Source of the DNA: Ciborinia camelliae
Taxonomy: Eukaryota; Ascomycota; Leotiomycetes; Helotiales; Sclerotiniaceae
Assembly (NCBI GenBank): GCA_025890175.1
Contig: JANPYM010000007.1
Span: 1,182,209-1,246,208, forward strand
DNA length: 64,000 nucleotides
Direction of reading: 5' to 3'
In this document: piece by piece, positions 38,064 through 53,323 of the stretch
How the letters are laid out: the number at the start of each line of letters is the position of its first letter
Position numbering within the stretch: position 1 is the stretch's first letter
Made by a program: the position numbers and the translations under genes
The notes under the pieces: generated by a model
Database searches by the model: none
Seen by the model: only the letters and a program-made list of their open reading frames with translations
What the model was told of the DNA's origin: nothing

Positions 38064-39821
38064 AATTTCAAAATTTTTAATAATAATTTTTATAAATATA
38101 ATTTACAATATAAAATATTTATTAATTTTTATAAATATTTTTTTAAAATCAATATTTTTTTATTAAAAATAATTTTTAATTATAAATTATATATTTTTTT
38201 TAATAATTTATTCAAATTAATTTAATTTGTTTTTTAAAATTTATTTGAAAATTATTAATTTCATTTTTTTTTAAAATTGTTCGAAAAATCTTAAAAATAT
38301 TATTTTTTTATAAATTTTTTAATTTAAATTTAATAATAAATATTTATATTAAAACATTTTTTTATATAATATTCTTAAAATTTATTATTTTAATTGATAT
38401 TTTAATATAAATTTATTTTTTAATATTATCGATATTTATTTTTAAAACTTTAATTTATTAAATAATTTAATTATTGAAAATTATTTTTAAATCTTTTTTT
38501 TATAAAAATTAAATTTTAATTAATTTTTTTATTTTATAAAATAATTAAAAAAATAATATTATTTATCTTTTTTTTTTCGAAAAACTTTTTATTTAAAATA
38601 ATAAACCTTTTTTTTTATTTATATCAAATATAAAAATTTATAAATTTATATTAAATCGTTTTTCAGTTAAAACATTTTTAAACGAAAAATTATATTTATT
38701 AAAATTAATATTTATAATTTTAATAATTTTTTTAAAAAATAAATTTAATAATAAATATATATAATATTTTTTTATTTTTGTAAAAATATAATCTTTTTTT
38801 TTAATATTTTTAATTCAAATTTTTTTATTAATTTTTTTGAATATTAAAAGTTTTAAACAAATATTTTATAATTAAAAATTTAAAGTTTTAAAAAATTAAA
38901 TAATTTATTATAATTTATTTTGAAAAAAATAATTATAAATAAAAATATATATATAAAAAACTGATTTATTAATTAAATAATATATTTTATAATAATCTTT
39001 TATTAATTAATTTTTAATTCAATTTAAAACAATAAATTTTAGAATTTAATATTAATATTTTAAATCTTTTTTTTTTGTAATATTATTTATAAAATATTTT
39101 TTAAATAAAAAGATTTAAATTATTAATTAATTTTTTTAAATTGTTTTCAAAATTAAATATTAAATATTTTTTTATTATCAATTTATATAATTATAATTTT
39201 CAAATTAAATTTTTTTTTAATTATTTGAACTAAATTTATTAATATTAAAATTATAATTATAATGTTAAGATAGAAAATACAAGGAATCAACTAGATCAAT
39301 ATTGAACCCAAAACTCTTTATTATTTTTTAAATAAAATTATTATTATTTTTTTAAATAATTAATAATATATTGTTAATTATTATTTAAACAATAATATTT
39401 TATCCAATATAAAACTTTATATATTTTAAAAGCTTTTTTTATTTAATTTTAAAAATTTGTTTTTATATATATCAAATAATTAAGAATTAAGTATTATATC
39501 GGAAATTCGTTATTAATTAATATTAAATATTAATAATTATTAATATATTAACTTTAAGTTTAAATTCTTTACCCAAATATTTTTTTTATTTTTTTTGTTT
39601 TTAAATTTATAACAAAATTTTCCTTTTTAAAACATTTTACCCAAAAAATTTTATTTATTAAAACCTATTGTTTATATATATTAAAACATTTTTTCAATTT
39701 ATATCTCTATAATTATTCTTTTATACAAATAATGGTTTTTAGGTAATAATTTATTTTTATTAATTTAGAGTTTATACTATTAATAGAATATTAATTTTGG
39801 GTAGGGCACATTTGATATTAC
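38064..39821. repeat. 1.76-kb sequence duplicated across gap (right copy)
   Basis: Starts directly after the N's and repeats the last 1.76 kb of the left contig, then continues into unique sequence. Best read as an unmerged contig overlap. Confidence 0.92.
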
Positions 39822-40274
39822 ATATTTGTATCATTCTATTTTTCTTGATTTATTAAAGATTTTATAAATGCTTAATAAACATTGGTTAAGTATTATTGAT
39901 TACCTTAATAATCTTATTTTTGAAATTTTATATTTAAAATTTTTTTTTAAATATAAAAAAAAAAGTTTTTATTAATTTCTTTATTAAATAACTAAACTTT
40001 ATATTTTTTATTATTTAAAATATTTATATCTTTTTTGTTTTTATAATTTAAAATTTAAATTTTTAATTTTTTATTAATATTATTTTTTATATTTTTTTAT
40101 ATATATATTTTTTTAATTAATTATTTTATTAATATTATATTTTTTTTAATTTTTTTTATATTAATTGTTTAATATTTTATGGGTATTTTTATAATTTTTA
40201 TTAAATTTATTTATCTTTATTATTTAAAATTAATTAATTTTTATAAGACTAAAAAAATATTAAAAAATAATAGT
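39822..40274. other. AT-rich, nothing recognised
   Basis: Extremely AT-rich, no ORF or repeat boundary that I can place. Confidence 0.5.
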
Positions 40275-40545
40275 ATCACGAGGACGACTTGGTGATCTAA
40301 TGATTTAGGAACTAAGATTCGTATTAATGAAAATCTAAATTTTAATGCTAAAAGAAAATGCAAAATAACTAAACGTTATATAACTCTAAATAACTATATT
40401 GAATTGGTATTAATATCTAATGTATAATATTAAACAAATATTATATCTAAAACCTAATATTATAGGAATAAAAAGTATTTATTATTAAATATATGATATA
40501 AATTATATACTAATCATATGATCTGTATCCCTATAACTTTATCAT
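40275..40545 (-). mobile_element. Decayed LTR, family A
   Basis: Aligns along its whole length with the young LTR 61,989-62,262; starts TATCACGAGGACGACTTGG and ends at a decayed form of CTTCGTCACA. Differences are chiefly transitions to A/T, as expected of RIP. No target duplication visible. Confidence 0.8.
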
Positions 40546-43147
40546 ACTATTCCCTAATTTTAAATTAATAAACTTTTATAAAATGTAAAATTTAAATCTT
40601 TTTCTTTTTTGTTAATCATTTTTTTGTTTATAACTTATTAGGATTACAATATAATATTAAAAAATCAAAATCATTGGGTTTGTAAAAATATTATTTATAA
40701 AAATCTTAAATAAATTTTTTATAATAAAAAAGTTTATTAATATTTTATTATTTATAATTAATATTTTAATTAATTTATTTAATATAATATTATAAAATAT
40801 TTTAATAAAATTAAAAATCCAAAATTTTAATAATTTTATATATTTCTTTTTATTAATTTTAAAGATTTAAAATAAATCAATATATTATCCAAATAAAAAA
40901 TCGTTTATATAAAAACAAATAAAATTTAAATAAAAAATATTATAAATATAATTTAATTTATTAAACAAAAATAATTTATAAAAAAATAATTTAATAAATT
41001 AAAAAACAATATAGGGCTTAATATTTTTATAATTTAATTTTTTAAATAAATAAAATATCTTAATATTTTTAATATTTAATTAAATTAAATTATTTTTTTT
41101 ATATAAAAAAATTAATTTATAATAAAAATCAATTTTATATTTTATTTAAATTTAATTAAATATAATAAACTTAATATAATATTAATAAATATTTTTTATT
41201 TTTTAAATAAATATTAAGATTTAACGTTTTTTGGATTTAGAATTAATATTTCAAAAAATTTTCAATTTTTTTTATAAAACAAAATTAAAAATTTATTATA
41301 ATTTAAAATTATTATAAATAAAAAATAAATTAATTTTAATAATTATAAAATATATAGAATTAATTATAATTTTAATTAATATAAACTATTCATTTTAATT
41401 ATTTTAAAAATAATTAATATAATAATATAAATATTTTTTAAACTTATAATTTAATATTTTAAATTAATTATTTATTTTAAAATAATAAACAATAAATATA
41501 AATTTATAAATATTTTATAATTAATAAAGATATTATTAGATTTTATTATTTTATTATAAATCTTTATTAAAAATAAAAAACTTAATTATTTTAATATTTA
41601 ATTATAAAATTATATAAAAAATTATTTTAATTATTTTTTTAATATTAAAATCTTTATTATTAAAAAATTTAAAAAAAAAATCAATTTAAATAAATTCAAA
41701 AATCTTTTATTTAATTAATTTGTATATTTGTATAACAATAATATTATATTTATTTTTGTAATTAAAAATTAAAGAATATAATTTATATTAATATATTATT
41801 AAGAATAATTAATAATTAAAAATGAATTTAAAATTTTGTTATAAATATTTTGAAAAACTTTTATTTATTTATATTTATAATAATTATATAAATATTAAAT
41901 AATTATAATATTTATATTAAATTAATAATAAAAATATTAAAAATAAAATAATATTTAGGTTAATTTAAAATATTCAATTATTGGGATATAATAAATTTTT
42001 TTGATAATTTTTATTTAAATTAAATTAAATATTTATATTTGCTTTTAATATAACAAAATATTATTTTAAATAAAATATAAGTTAAATTATATATTTTTAT
42101 TAAATCAATTATTATTAATTAATTTCTAGATTATTTATTTATAAAAAAAATTAAAATTAGGTATTTATAATATAAATAAAAAATAGGATTTTAATTTTAT
42201 TAAAAGATTTTAGTTTATTAAATAAATTATTATTTTAAATTAAATTAAAAATTAAAAATATAGGATTAATAAGATTATTTTTTTTTTTTAAAATAATTGT
42301 TTTAAAATAATTTTAAAGTTTTAATAATAATTATTTAAAATTAAAAATATATTAATATTAATATTATTATTAGTTATCCTAATTATAAATAAATTTATTA
42401 TTAAGTTTTTGGGTTAAAATATTTATAATAATATTTAATCCTTTTAATTAATATTGAATTTTAAAATTATAATTAGATAATATTAATATTTATTAAATTT
42501 ATTATTAATTAAATTTTTTTATAATTATAAAATATTTTAAAATCTTATAATTAAATAAAATATAAATAAAATCTTTTATTTCTTTAAATTTAAATTATTA
42601 ATATTTAAAAAAGTAATAATATTTTTTATTTTTTATTTTATAGTTTTCTTTTTTAATTTTAATTTTAATTATAAATATTTATTATAAATATAATTAGAGG
42701 AATCTATTTCAATAATAAATTCCTTATTTCAATTAAAATATATAAAAATTAAAATTAAAATAAACAAATTTTTTAATATCTAAAATATAAGTTAAACAAT
42801 TTTATTTTAAATAAAATTTTATTTAAATTTATTTTTAATAAAAAAAATTAATAATTAAATAATTTTTTTAAATAAAATAATAATAATAATTAATAAATTT
42901 TAAAAAATCTTATAATTTAATAATAAATATAAAGATTAATTAATTTTAAATAATTTTGATTTTTTTAAAATTAATAAAAAATCTAACAAAAAAAATTATT
43001 AATTTAAGAAATTTGATTTATAAAATATTAAAAATTTTTTTTTTAATATTAATTTAAAGTTTAATATATTTTAATTTTTCAAAAAATTTGATTATATAAA
43101 TCTAATATTTTTTTTAATTTGGTTAAAAATAAAAATATTGTTTATAC
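40546..43147. other. AT-rich decayed DNA
   Basis: 2.6 kb of almost pure A/T without ORFs or recognisable motifs; probably the interior of decayed transposons. Confidence 0.5.
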
Positions 43148-43436
<289 letters not shown>

Positions 43437-43745
43437 TGTAGGTTCGTAGGTTCGTAGGTTCGTAGGTTCGTACGATTCGTAGGTTTGTACGATTTGTAGG
43501 TTCGTACAATTCGTAGGTTGGTACGATTTGTAGGGTAGGTAGGTAGATAGATTCGATTAGGTTTGGCTAGATTCAGCTAGGTTCGGCTAGATTCGGCTAG
43601 GGTAGGCTAGGTAGGTTAGGTAAGCTAGATAGGCTAAATAAGTTAGGTAAGCTAAATAGGTTAAATAGGTTAGGTAAGCTAGGTAAATTAGGTAAGCTAG
43701 GTAGGTTAGGTAAGCTAGGTAGGTTAGGTAGGTTAGGTAAGTATG
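43437..43745. repeat. GTAGGTTC satellite grading into TAGGTTAGGTAAGC array
   Basis: Four perfect GTAGGTTC units at 43,438-43,469, then degenerate units with CGATT inserts, then GGTTCGGCTAGATTC-type units and finally GGTAGGTTAGGTAAGCTA units up to 43,745. A tandem array that drifts from one unit to another. Confidence 0.85.
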
Positions 43746-46440
43746 CAATCGGGATTTTTAGTAAGTTAGTTAAAAGATATGGATCAATGATTTATAACCA
43801 TTCAGAAGTGATTTTTAAAGTAATACATCTTTAGAAAATGGTCTCCCTTATAGTATATATATTACGTAATCATAACATAATACATACCTAGTAGTACTTT
43901 GAAATTGAACTTGATTTTTTGAATCTATAAATAATATAAAAAACATTAAGATATTTTAATGATATCTTATTAATATATTATTAAAAAATGATTAATCTTT
44001 TATAAAGTTTAAATCAAAATACTAGATTTTTATAATTCTTTATAAATATATAAAAAATAATTAAATCCTTATTCTTTAAAATAATTATACAAATATAATT
44101 AAAAATATAATGAATATTAAAACAAATTAAAAATTTATTATTAATTATTAAAAAAATAATATTATTAATTAAAAAAAAAATTTATTTTTCCAAAGAATAA
44201 TATTAAGCCATTAATAATTAAAATAAAGGTATATATCTCCCCCTAATTATCTAATAAATATAATTAAAGCTATATATGGGGTAAAATTTGCAATAATAAA
44301 ATTCTTAAAAACAAATTAACAAACTTTATCAAGTTTAGCCTACAATATTTTATAAAAATAAGAAACCTAATTTAACTTTTTATCTTTTTTAAAAATTATA
44401 TAATAATCGAAATTGAATTAATAAAAAAAACAAAATATTAATAAATAAAAAAATATATATTAATATAATTAAAAAAATAAATAAACCAAAAAATTTTTAA
44501 ATTAAAATCTTTCATTATATTTTTTTTTTATTAATTTATAATATTTTATATAAAAACTATAAAGATCTTAATATTATAATAATAAAAAAGAATATAAAGA
44601 ATATAAATATTAATTATAATAATCTAAAAAAGCTTATTTTTAAAAATCTAATTAAAAAAATAATTATTATTATTAATAATAAAAAATATATAACAAATAT
44701 TATTTTAAAATAAAATTTTGGTAAATTTAATATAATTAAATTTTTTTGGGAATAAATCCTTAATATTTAATTTTGTAATTAAAAGTTTTTTATAAATTTA
44801 TTATAAACAATTTTAATAATATTAAAATTTGTTTTATTTGTTAAAAATAATAAATTAATTATTATTAAAAAGAAAATTATTTAACTTTTTTATTTTTAAA
44901 AATTAATAAAAAGTTATTATTAATAATATTTTCTATAAAAATATAAAAAAAGATTATAAAATTAAGAATAATAATAAAATTTAAAATATTTATTATAAAA
45001 TCAAATTTATAAAAATAATAATTATTAATAAATTTTAATTTATAAATAATACAATTAACAATAGAATTATGAATTATAAATTAATTAATATTAATAATAA
45101 GTTTTTAAGATTATATTTTGATAATTAAAAGAATATATAATGAATTATTAATAAAAATTAAATTCCATCTCGATTTTGATATAATAAATAATAAAAAATA
45201 ATTTGAAATTATTAAAAATATAAATAAAAATTAATTTAAAAAAAATTAAAAAATTAATATTTTTAATAAATAAATTTTTTTTATAATTTTATAATTAATA
45301 AAATTATTATCTAAAATATATATATTAATTAATATTTAAAAATATTTTTTATTTTTTTTTAAAATATAATTTAAAATAAAAAATTTGTTAGAAATATAAA
45401 AAACGTTTATAATTTTATCAAAGTAATTATTATTAAAAAATAATTAAAAAAGAAATTTAATATATTATATATAAAAAAAATTTAAAATATAATCAAAAAA
45501 GAAAATTATTTTCAAAATAATTTTTTTGAAGATTTCTAGTTTTCCGGCTTGGAACCTGTAATTGAAACTACAATTAAAATTAAATTAATCTTAATATTAA
45601 TATTAATAATAAAGATTTTAAAGACCTTAAGGGTTATAATATAGTTTATAAAAATTTTAATAAATTAAAATCAAAATTTTTATAAATAATTTATAATTTT
45701 GTAATTAGATTAAAGGTATTTAAAATAAAGTTTATTATTATAAATAATTTGTTTTTGTTTTTTTAATATAAAAAAAACTTTTTTTTTTCAAAATTATTAA
45801 AGTCTTTATTATTACTTTTAGATATATTAATAATAAAAATTAAAAAAAATTGGTTTTTCAATAAAATATTATTAATTATACATTTTAAAAAAAATAAAAT
45901 ATAGAAAAAGTTTTGTATAAAATAAATAATTTTAATAATCTAAATATTTTTATTGATTTGATAAAATTTAATAATTATAAAATTAAAATTATAAAATAAT
46001 TTATTAAAGATTTTATTGAAATATTTTTTACTCAATTTAATATATAAATTATACTATATAATTTTATCGAAATAGTAAAGATAATATATAAGTTTTTTAA
46101 AAAAAAAAAAAAACAATATAAATAATTAAATACTTTAAAAAAACTTTATTATATCTATCTTGATATAAATTGATTTGTATTTATCACTATATACTTTATT
46201 AAAAATTATAAAAATAATATTAAATATAAAAAACTTATTATTTTAAATATCAAAAAAAAAGTTTTATAAATATTGTTAATAATATAATTAAAAATATATT
46301 AGATTTAATATTTATTATTATTAAATAAATAAAAATTAATATTAAGCTTTTTTTATATTTTATTATATCAAAAATTGAAATTTTAAATAAATTAATTCAA
46401 AATTTATTTATTTTAAAAAATTTTAAAATCAATAATCTCT
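43746..46440. other. AT-rich decayed DNA
   Basis: A short balanced island at 43,746-43,870, then 2.5 kb of AT-rich sequence. No gene or clear element ends. Confidence 0.5.
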
Positions 46441-46700
46441 TCTCTTCTCTAACATACATATTTTAAAACACTGAATTAATTAAGCGACAGCTGGAAATGC
46501 ATAAAGCTGATTGGGTTAGAAAAGTACGGATGGTCTGTGCGGGAACATCAATTGAAAAAAGAATTAAAGGATATATAATATCTACAAAACAATATATAAA
46601 TTATAATTAAAATTGATAAGCTTATTAATTCAATTGCAAGCTTTTTAATGATATAATTTTTATATTTATACGATTTGTAGTTGTTGAGAAATTTATTATT
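46441..46700. repeat. Repeat family C, copy 1
   Basis: Matches 59,165-59,410 (shared blocks include ATATTTTAAAACAC, GATATATAATATCT and TTTTAATGATATAATTTTTA). Unclassified. A GC-rich patch with CACGTGCC follows at 46,711-46,760. Confidence 0.7.
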
Positions 46701-46967
46701 GTTGAAAAGATCACGTGCCTACGGTACCCCCGCGCTAACGGGCTTATAGTTTTTAAAGCTTCGAGCCAAATACACTGTATACTATAGTATAAATAAAATA
46801 AATAAAAAGATTATATATATAAAATTAATATTAAAAAAAACGTTTTGAATAAATTAAATATTAAAAATAATTTTAAATTTTTGTATATTAATAAATTGTA
46901 TTAAAAAAGATTAAAATAAATAAATAAATACAAATATTAAAGATAAATTAAAAAGTAATAAAATTAA

Positions 46968-47338
<371 letters not shown>

Positions 47339-47644
47339 TTAAAAGAAATTTAAAAAAATAAAAAAGAATTCAAAATTAAAAGAAAAAAAATAAAAATAAA
47401 AAGTAAAAATATAAAAAAAATAATTAATAATGAGAAGATTAAAAAAAGATTAAAAAAAAGAAAAAAGATTAAAAAAGAAAAGAATTAAAAATAGAAAATG
47501 AAAATGAAAATAAAGAATAAAAAAGAATTAAAAAAGAATTAAAAAAATTTAAAAAAATATATAAATCATATAAATTTTAGAAATAATAATTAAAAGATTT
47601 AATATTTTAAATATAATAAAATTAAAATTTATATTATATTTTTA

Positions 47645-48000
47645 AAATAATTAATTATTTTATTCATTATTTTATTCATTATTTTATTCATTATTTTATT
47701 CATTATTTTATTCATTATTCTATTCATTATTTTATTCATTATTTTATTCATTATTTTATTCATTATTCTATTCATTATTTTATTCATTATTTTATTCATT
47801 ATTTTATTCATTATTTTATTTAAAAAAAAAGGAATTTTTCGAATAGGTTCAATATTACCAGATTAGATATCTAATAACCTTCGGCAAACGAGCTGCAACG
47901 TAGATCCTAAGGTGCCCTGAAAAATAATTCGACGAGCGCAACAAGGCGAATCCTTTTTCCGGTACCGAGGGGCCGGAGGCAAAGCTCGTACTATATAATT
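47645..48000 (-). mobile_element. Composite element B, copy 1 (head and 12-bp collar)
   Basis: 12-bp TTATTTTATTCA units at about 47,650-47,820, then a GC-rich head (47,831-47,989) that contains the paired motifs GCCGGAGGC-like/GGCCGGAGGC and CGACGAG, ending AAAGCTCGT. Same order as copies at 53,324 (inverted) and 61,640. The frame spanning 47,855-48,100 is not a gene. Confidence 0.75.
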
Positions 48001-48246
48001 TTGAAAAATTTTGAAATTTAAAATTTAAAATTTTGATAATAATTTTGGTAATAATTTGAAACGCAAAATAAATTTCGCACACGAGTTTATATTCGCCCAT
48101 TGAAACGTAAGCGATACTTAAATAAAGCTACAGTGAGGCGACCTACGATTACATACTACATGTTCAATAATATTATTAATAATATTTATAAACTTATTTT
48201 TTTTAATATTTGAAATAGTAAGTTTTTTATATTTAATATTGTTTTT

Positions 48247-48516
48247 TGTGACGAAGTTACAGGGATATGGGGCACGGGTCACGTGACCTACGATCACGTG
48301 CCTGGTGGTAAATGCTCTTCATTCCTATAGTATTAGGTTCTAAGGTATAGTACTCGCTTAATATTATGCGCTAGACACTAACGTTAGTTTAATACAGCTA
48401 CCTAGATCTATATAAGATTTAGCTATTCTATACTTTTTTTTAATATTAAAATTTAAATTTTTATTAATACAAATCTTAATTCCTTATTTATTAGATTTCC
48501 AAATCATCCTTATAAT
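48247..48516 (+). mobile_element. LTR family A, half-decayed copy
   Basis: Begins TGTGACGAAGTTACAGGG. The first 185 bp keep their GC bases, including two CACGTG sites (48,280 and 48,295) and a CTATATAAG TATA-like box; the rest is heavily decayed but aligns with the young copy up to the family end. Confidence 0.8.
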
Positions 48517-48627
48517 ATAATTTAGATTCTTAATTGTATTTTTCAAAAAGTTTAAAGAAAAAAAAAGAAAACCAATTTTTTATTTAAAATTATTAAAATT
48601 TTGTTTCAAAAAGTTTTATATTAATAT

Positions 48628-51600
48628 TGTTGAAGATCATATCACTATATCATTGTTAAAGATCATATTCATTATAATGACCAAGGTCTACCCCACCTCC
48701 TAATATAATTTAGTTTTTTTTGTTGTACAATATTTTTTATTTATTTTATAATTCATATAGTTTTAATTTATATATAATATATTATATATTCAATAAATTA
48801 TAAAATTTATATAATTATATTTTATTAATAATTATATTAAATTTGAATACAATTTTTTTTAATCTTTTTTTTATTATTATAAAAAAAAAAAAAAAATTAT
48901 ATTTAAAAATAATAATTAGGACAAATTTAAAGATTCAATTCTTTTAATATTAATTTTTGCAAAAGCTATTAATATTATAAAGAATATTAAAAAAAAATCA
49001 AATATTTTAAATAATAAAAATTTATTTAATAATTATAAAAAATATTACAATTATATTTTATTAATTTTAAATTTTAATATTAATAATATATATTATTTAA
49101 TTTTAATATCTTTTATTCGAAATTTTAATATTATTGGTATATAAAAAGTATTAAAAAAAAACAATAATTTAATATATTTATAATTTATTATAAAAATTAG
49201 AAAACAATTTTATTATATCAAATTTAATTTCAAAATTTAATTATTTCGTTAATTTTTTAAATAACTTTTTTATTTTTAACAATAAATCTTTTTAATATTC
49301 GAATTATTAATAATGAAAAAGTTTTTTAATAATTTTTTATTAAAATCCCTAAATTATTTAAATAATAATAAATCAAAATATTTATTTTTAATTTCGATTT
49401 TTTTTTTTTAAAATATTATAATTATTTTTGTAATAACAAAGAAATTAATTATAACAATAACAACGAATATTATTAATAATCAAGAATTATAATATAAATA
49501 TAATAGAAAAAAACAATATAATAGATTTCGAGATTACAATAATCGTAATAACTTTAAACAAAACAATTAAAACAAAAATAATAATAGTTTTAAAAATAAA
49601 ATTAATAAAATTATTAAGAATTAATATTGTTTTTATTTAAAAATAAAATATTATTAAAAAAATTATTGTTTTTTAATAAAAATTTAAAAAAATATTAAAA
49701 ATAATAAAAAGGGATTTATTAATAAAAAAAACAAAAATAAAAACAAAAATATTAAAATTAATTTTATTAATAATTAATATAATAATATTATTTATTTTGA
49801 TTTAATTATATATATAATTAATTTAATTAAATAAATATTTAATTTTAATATTTTTCAATATTTTATTGAATAATTTAATAATTTGAAATATATTTGATAT
49901 TAATCAAACTTTAAAAATATAAAAATAATTAATAATTTTTTTATTAAAAATATTATTTTTAAAAAAATTAGAATTAAAATAATAATATTATTTAATATAT
50001 AATTTATATTTAAATTCGATTTTATTTAATTTATTTTTATTAATTTATTTATAAATTTTAATTACAAAATTATATTTAAAAGCAATTTTATATTATACTA
50101 AAAATTCAATTAATTATATTTTATTATTAAAAAATCAAAAAATTTATATATTTTTTAACAATTTACTTTAATTATATATAATAAGAATATAGATTTGAAT
50201 AAAATATTTATAAAATTTGTTTATAAATATTTTGAATATTTAAATTATAATTAATTAAATCGATTTAAAAAATATATAATTAATTTCAAATTTAATAAAA
50301 AAATTAAAATTAAAAAATAAAAAATCTACAAATTTTATTTTATAAAACAAATAAAAAAATATTTTAATAAATATATTATTATTTATATATTTATTAAATT
50401 TTATTAAATTTATTATAAATTTTTTAAAATATAATTAATTTTTTTAATTAAAAATTAATATTTTATTATTATTATTAATAATATAATTTGGATTAATTAA
50501 ATTTGATATATTTCAAATAAAAAAATTACAATTATAATTTTAATATTATTAGAATTATTTTAAATAATTAAAAAAAAATTTAATTCGAAAATTGTGATTA
50601 TATAAATTAATAAAAAAAAAAAAAATTTAATATTTATTTTTAAAAAAAATTTAAAATAATTAATTAATAATTCAAACCCTTTTTTTTTAAAGAATATTTA
50701 ATAAATAATATTATAAAAAAAAAAAAAAAAATATTAATATTTAATTTTAAAATTTATTATTTTAAATTAATCTAAAAATTAATTAATAAAAAATTATTAT
50801 AAAATATATTATTTAATTAATAAATTAACTTTCTATTTATATATTTTTATTTAAAAATATTAATCTATTTTTATCCATAATTATCCCCTTTAAAATATAT
50901 TATAATAAATTGTTTGATTTTTTAAAACTTCAAATTTTCGATTGTAAAATATTCATTTAAAATTTATAATATCCAAAAAAATTAATAAAAAATTTTTAAT
51001 TAAAAATATTAAAAAAAAATTATATTTTTATAAAAATAAAAAAATATTATATTTATTTATTTTTAAATTTATTTTTCAAAAAGATTATTAAGATTACAAA
51101 TATTGATTTTAATAAATATAACTTTCCACTTAAAAAAACTTTAAATAAAAAACAATTTAATATAAATTTATAAATTTTTATATTTAATATAAACAAAAAA
51201 AAAGATTTATTATTTTAAATAAAAAATTCCTTAAAAAAAAAAATAAACAATATTATTTTTTTAATTATTTTATAAAATAAAAAATTTAATTAAAATTTAA
51301 TTTTTACAAAAAAAAATTTAAAAAGAATTTTTAATAATTAAATTATTTAATAAAATAAAATTTTAAAAATTAATATTAATAATATTGAAAAATTGATTTA
51401 TATAAAAATATTAATTAAAATAATAAATCTTAAAAATATTATATAAAAGAATATTTTAATATAAATATTTATTATTAAATTTGAATTAAAAAGTTTATAA
51501 AAAAATAATATTTTCAAGATTTTTCGAATAATTTTGAAAAAAAGAAAATTAATAATTTTTAAATAAATTTTAAAAAACAAATTAAATTAATTTGAATAAA

Positions 51601-53299
51601 TTATTAAAAAAAAATACAATTTATAATCAAAAATTATCTTTAATAAAGAAATATTAATTTTAAAAAAATATTTATAAAAATTAACAAATATTTTATATTA
51701 CAAATTATATTAATAAAAATTATTATTAAAAATTTTAAAATTAATAATATAAATATTAATATAATATTTTTAAATAATAAATTAATTAATATTAAGATTT
51801 TAATAAAAATTTTTCAATTTTTCAAAAAAGTTTTTTTAAAAATTATAAAAATATTAAAAAAGAATTTAAACATTTATTTTAAATTAAAAAAATCTTTTTA
51901 TAAATTAAAACAAATATTTTAAATATAATAATTTATTGTTTAAAATTTTTTAAAAAATATTAAATTAATTTTAATATTTATAAATCCAAATTTTTTTATT
52001 AAAAAAAAAATATTTTTTTTATTATATATTAATAATTTATTATTAATTAACAAATATATAAATATTAATTTTATTAAAAAAAAAATTAATATTAAATAAA
52101 AATACAAAGATTTTGGATTAATTCAAATATTTTTTAAAATTTAAATTGAAAAAAATAAAAAATATTATATTTTAAAAATTTATAATTCAATTTATATTAA
52201 AAAAATATTAAAAAAATTCAAAATTTATTTTCTTAATATTAAAAAAACTTTTTTGTTTTTTGGAATAATAATTTATAATATTAATTTAAATAATTTATTT
52301 TTTAATAATAATAAAAATCTTTATTTTTAAATAATAAACTTTTATATTTATTTATTTAATATAATTTAATCAAATATTTTTTTTATTATAAAACAATTTG
52401 TAAAAATAATATAATTATTTAGGATATAATATTTTATATTTGCAAAATATTTGTTTTAATATATTACAAAAACCTTTTTTTTTAGAATTTTATATTTTAA
52501 TTGTTTATAATAATTTTTTTCGAAATATATAGTTTATATTGATTTAATATAAAATTTGAAATAATATCAAAAATCCATATAAAAAACTATTATTATATAT
52601 TATAAAAAAGTAATTGTTTGATTATCAATTAAACAAAAATCCATTTCTCAAAATATTATAAAAACGGAAATAATTGTTATAAACAAAAATACCAAAAAAT
52701 TTGTATAAATAAAAAAATTAATTATAAATTTAAAAAAATATACAAAAATAAAATTATTTATTCCAATATTATTTGTAAACAATAAAAGTAATATTAATTA
52801 AATTAAAAAAAACAAATTTTACAATAAAATTAAATATATAAATATTAAATAGTATTACATCAAAAATAATATAATAAACAAAAACAAACTTAAAATATTC
52901 TAAATAACTAATACTAATCAAATTACAAATATTTTGATTAAACAATTAACCCCGATCAACTTTCTTATTCACTATATCGAAATAGGTTTAAATATAAAAA
53001 AAAAAAAATTTAAATACTCTTATACTACAATATAATCATATCATATAACATAAAATAATTAAATTTTACAAAAAAATAAATATTACAACTATAAATTATT
53101 ATAAAAATTAATAAGACCTAAATTATAATTCAATAATCATTAATTATAAAAAAAATATTAAAGATTATATTTATTATAATAATTAAAATCTACCCCACCT
53201 TTTAATATAACTTAACTTCCTCTATTGTACAATACCTTTTACCTACTTTACAATTCACATAGCTTTAGTCTATACATAATACACTACATGTTTAATAAC
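48628..53299 (+). mobile_element. Family E LTR retrotransposon, copy I (full length, decayed)
   Basis: Left LTR 48,628-48,795 (TGTTGAAGATC...TTCAATA), right LTR about 53,120-53,299, both aligning with the young LTR at 57,406. The 4.3-kb interior is riddled with stops; its size with short LTRs fits a Ty1/copia-like element, but no gag, protease, integrase or RT motif survives that I can recognise, so the superfamily is open. At 49,600-49,700 and the matching 56,640-56,700 there is a faint Cys-rich stretch that might be a lost zinc knuckle. Confidence 0.75.
50361..50365. other. Empty insertion site of the young LTR
   Basis: A single ATTTT followed by AATAAATATAT, the state before insertion of the LTR found at 57,406 in copy II. 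Confidence 0.8.
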
Positions 53300-53323
53300 C
53301 ATATTTACTATAATAGTATAGAT

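Noticed and set aside
43545..43745. Interstitial telomere
   Set aside because: Units are TAGGTTAGGTAAGC-like, without runs of TTAGGG.
47855..48100. 81-codon frame on the minus strand with plausible composition
   Set aside because: It lies across the GC-rich head of composite element B; the other copies do not keep this frame.
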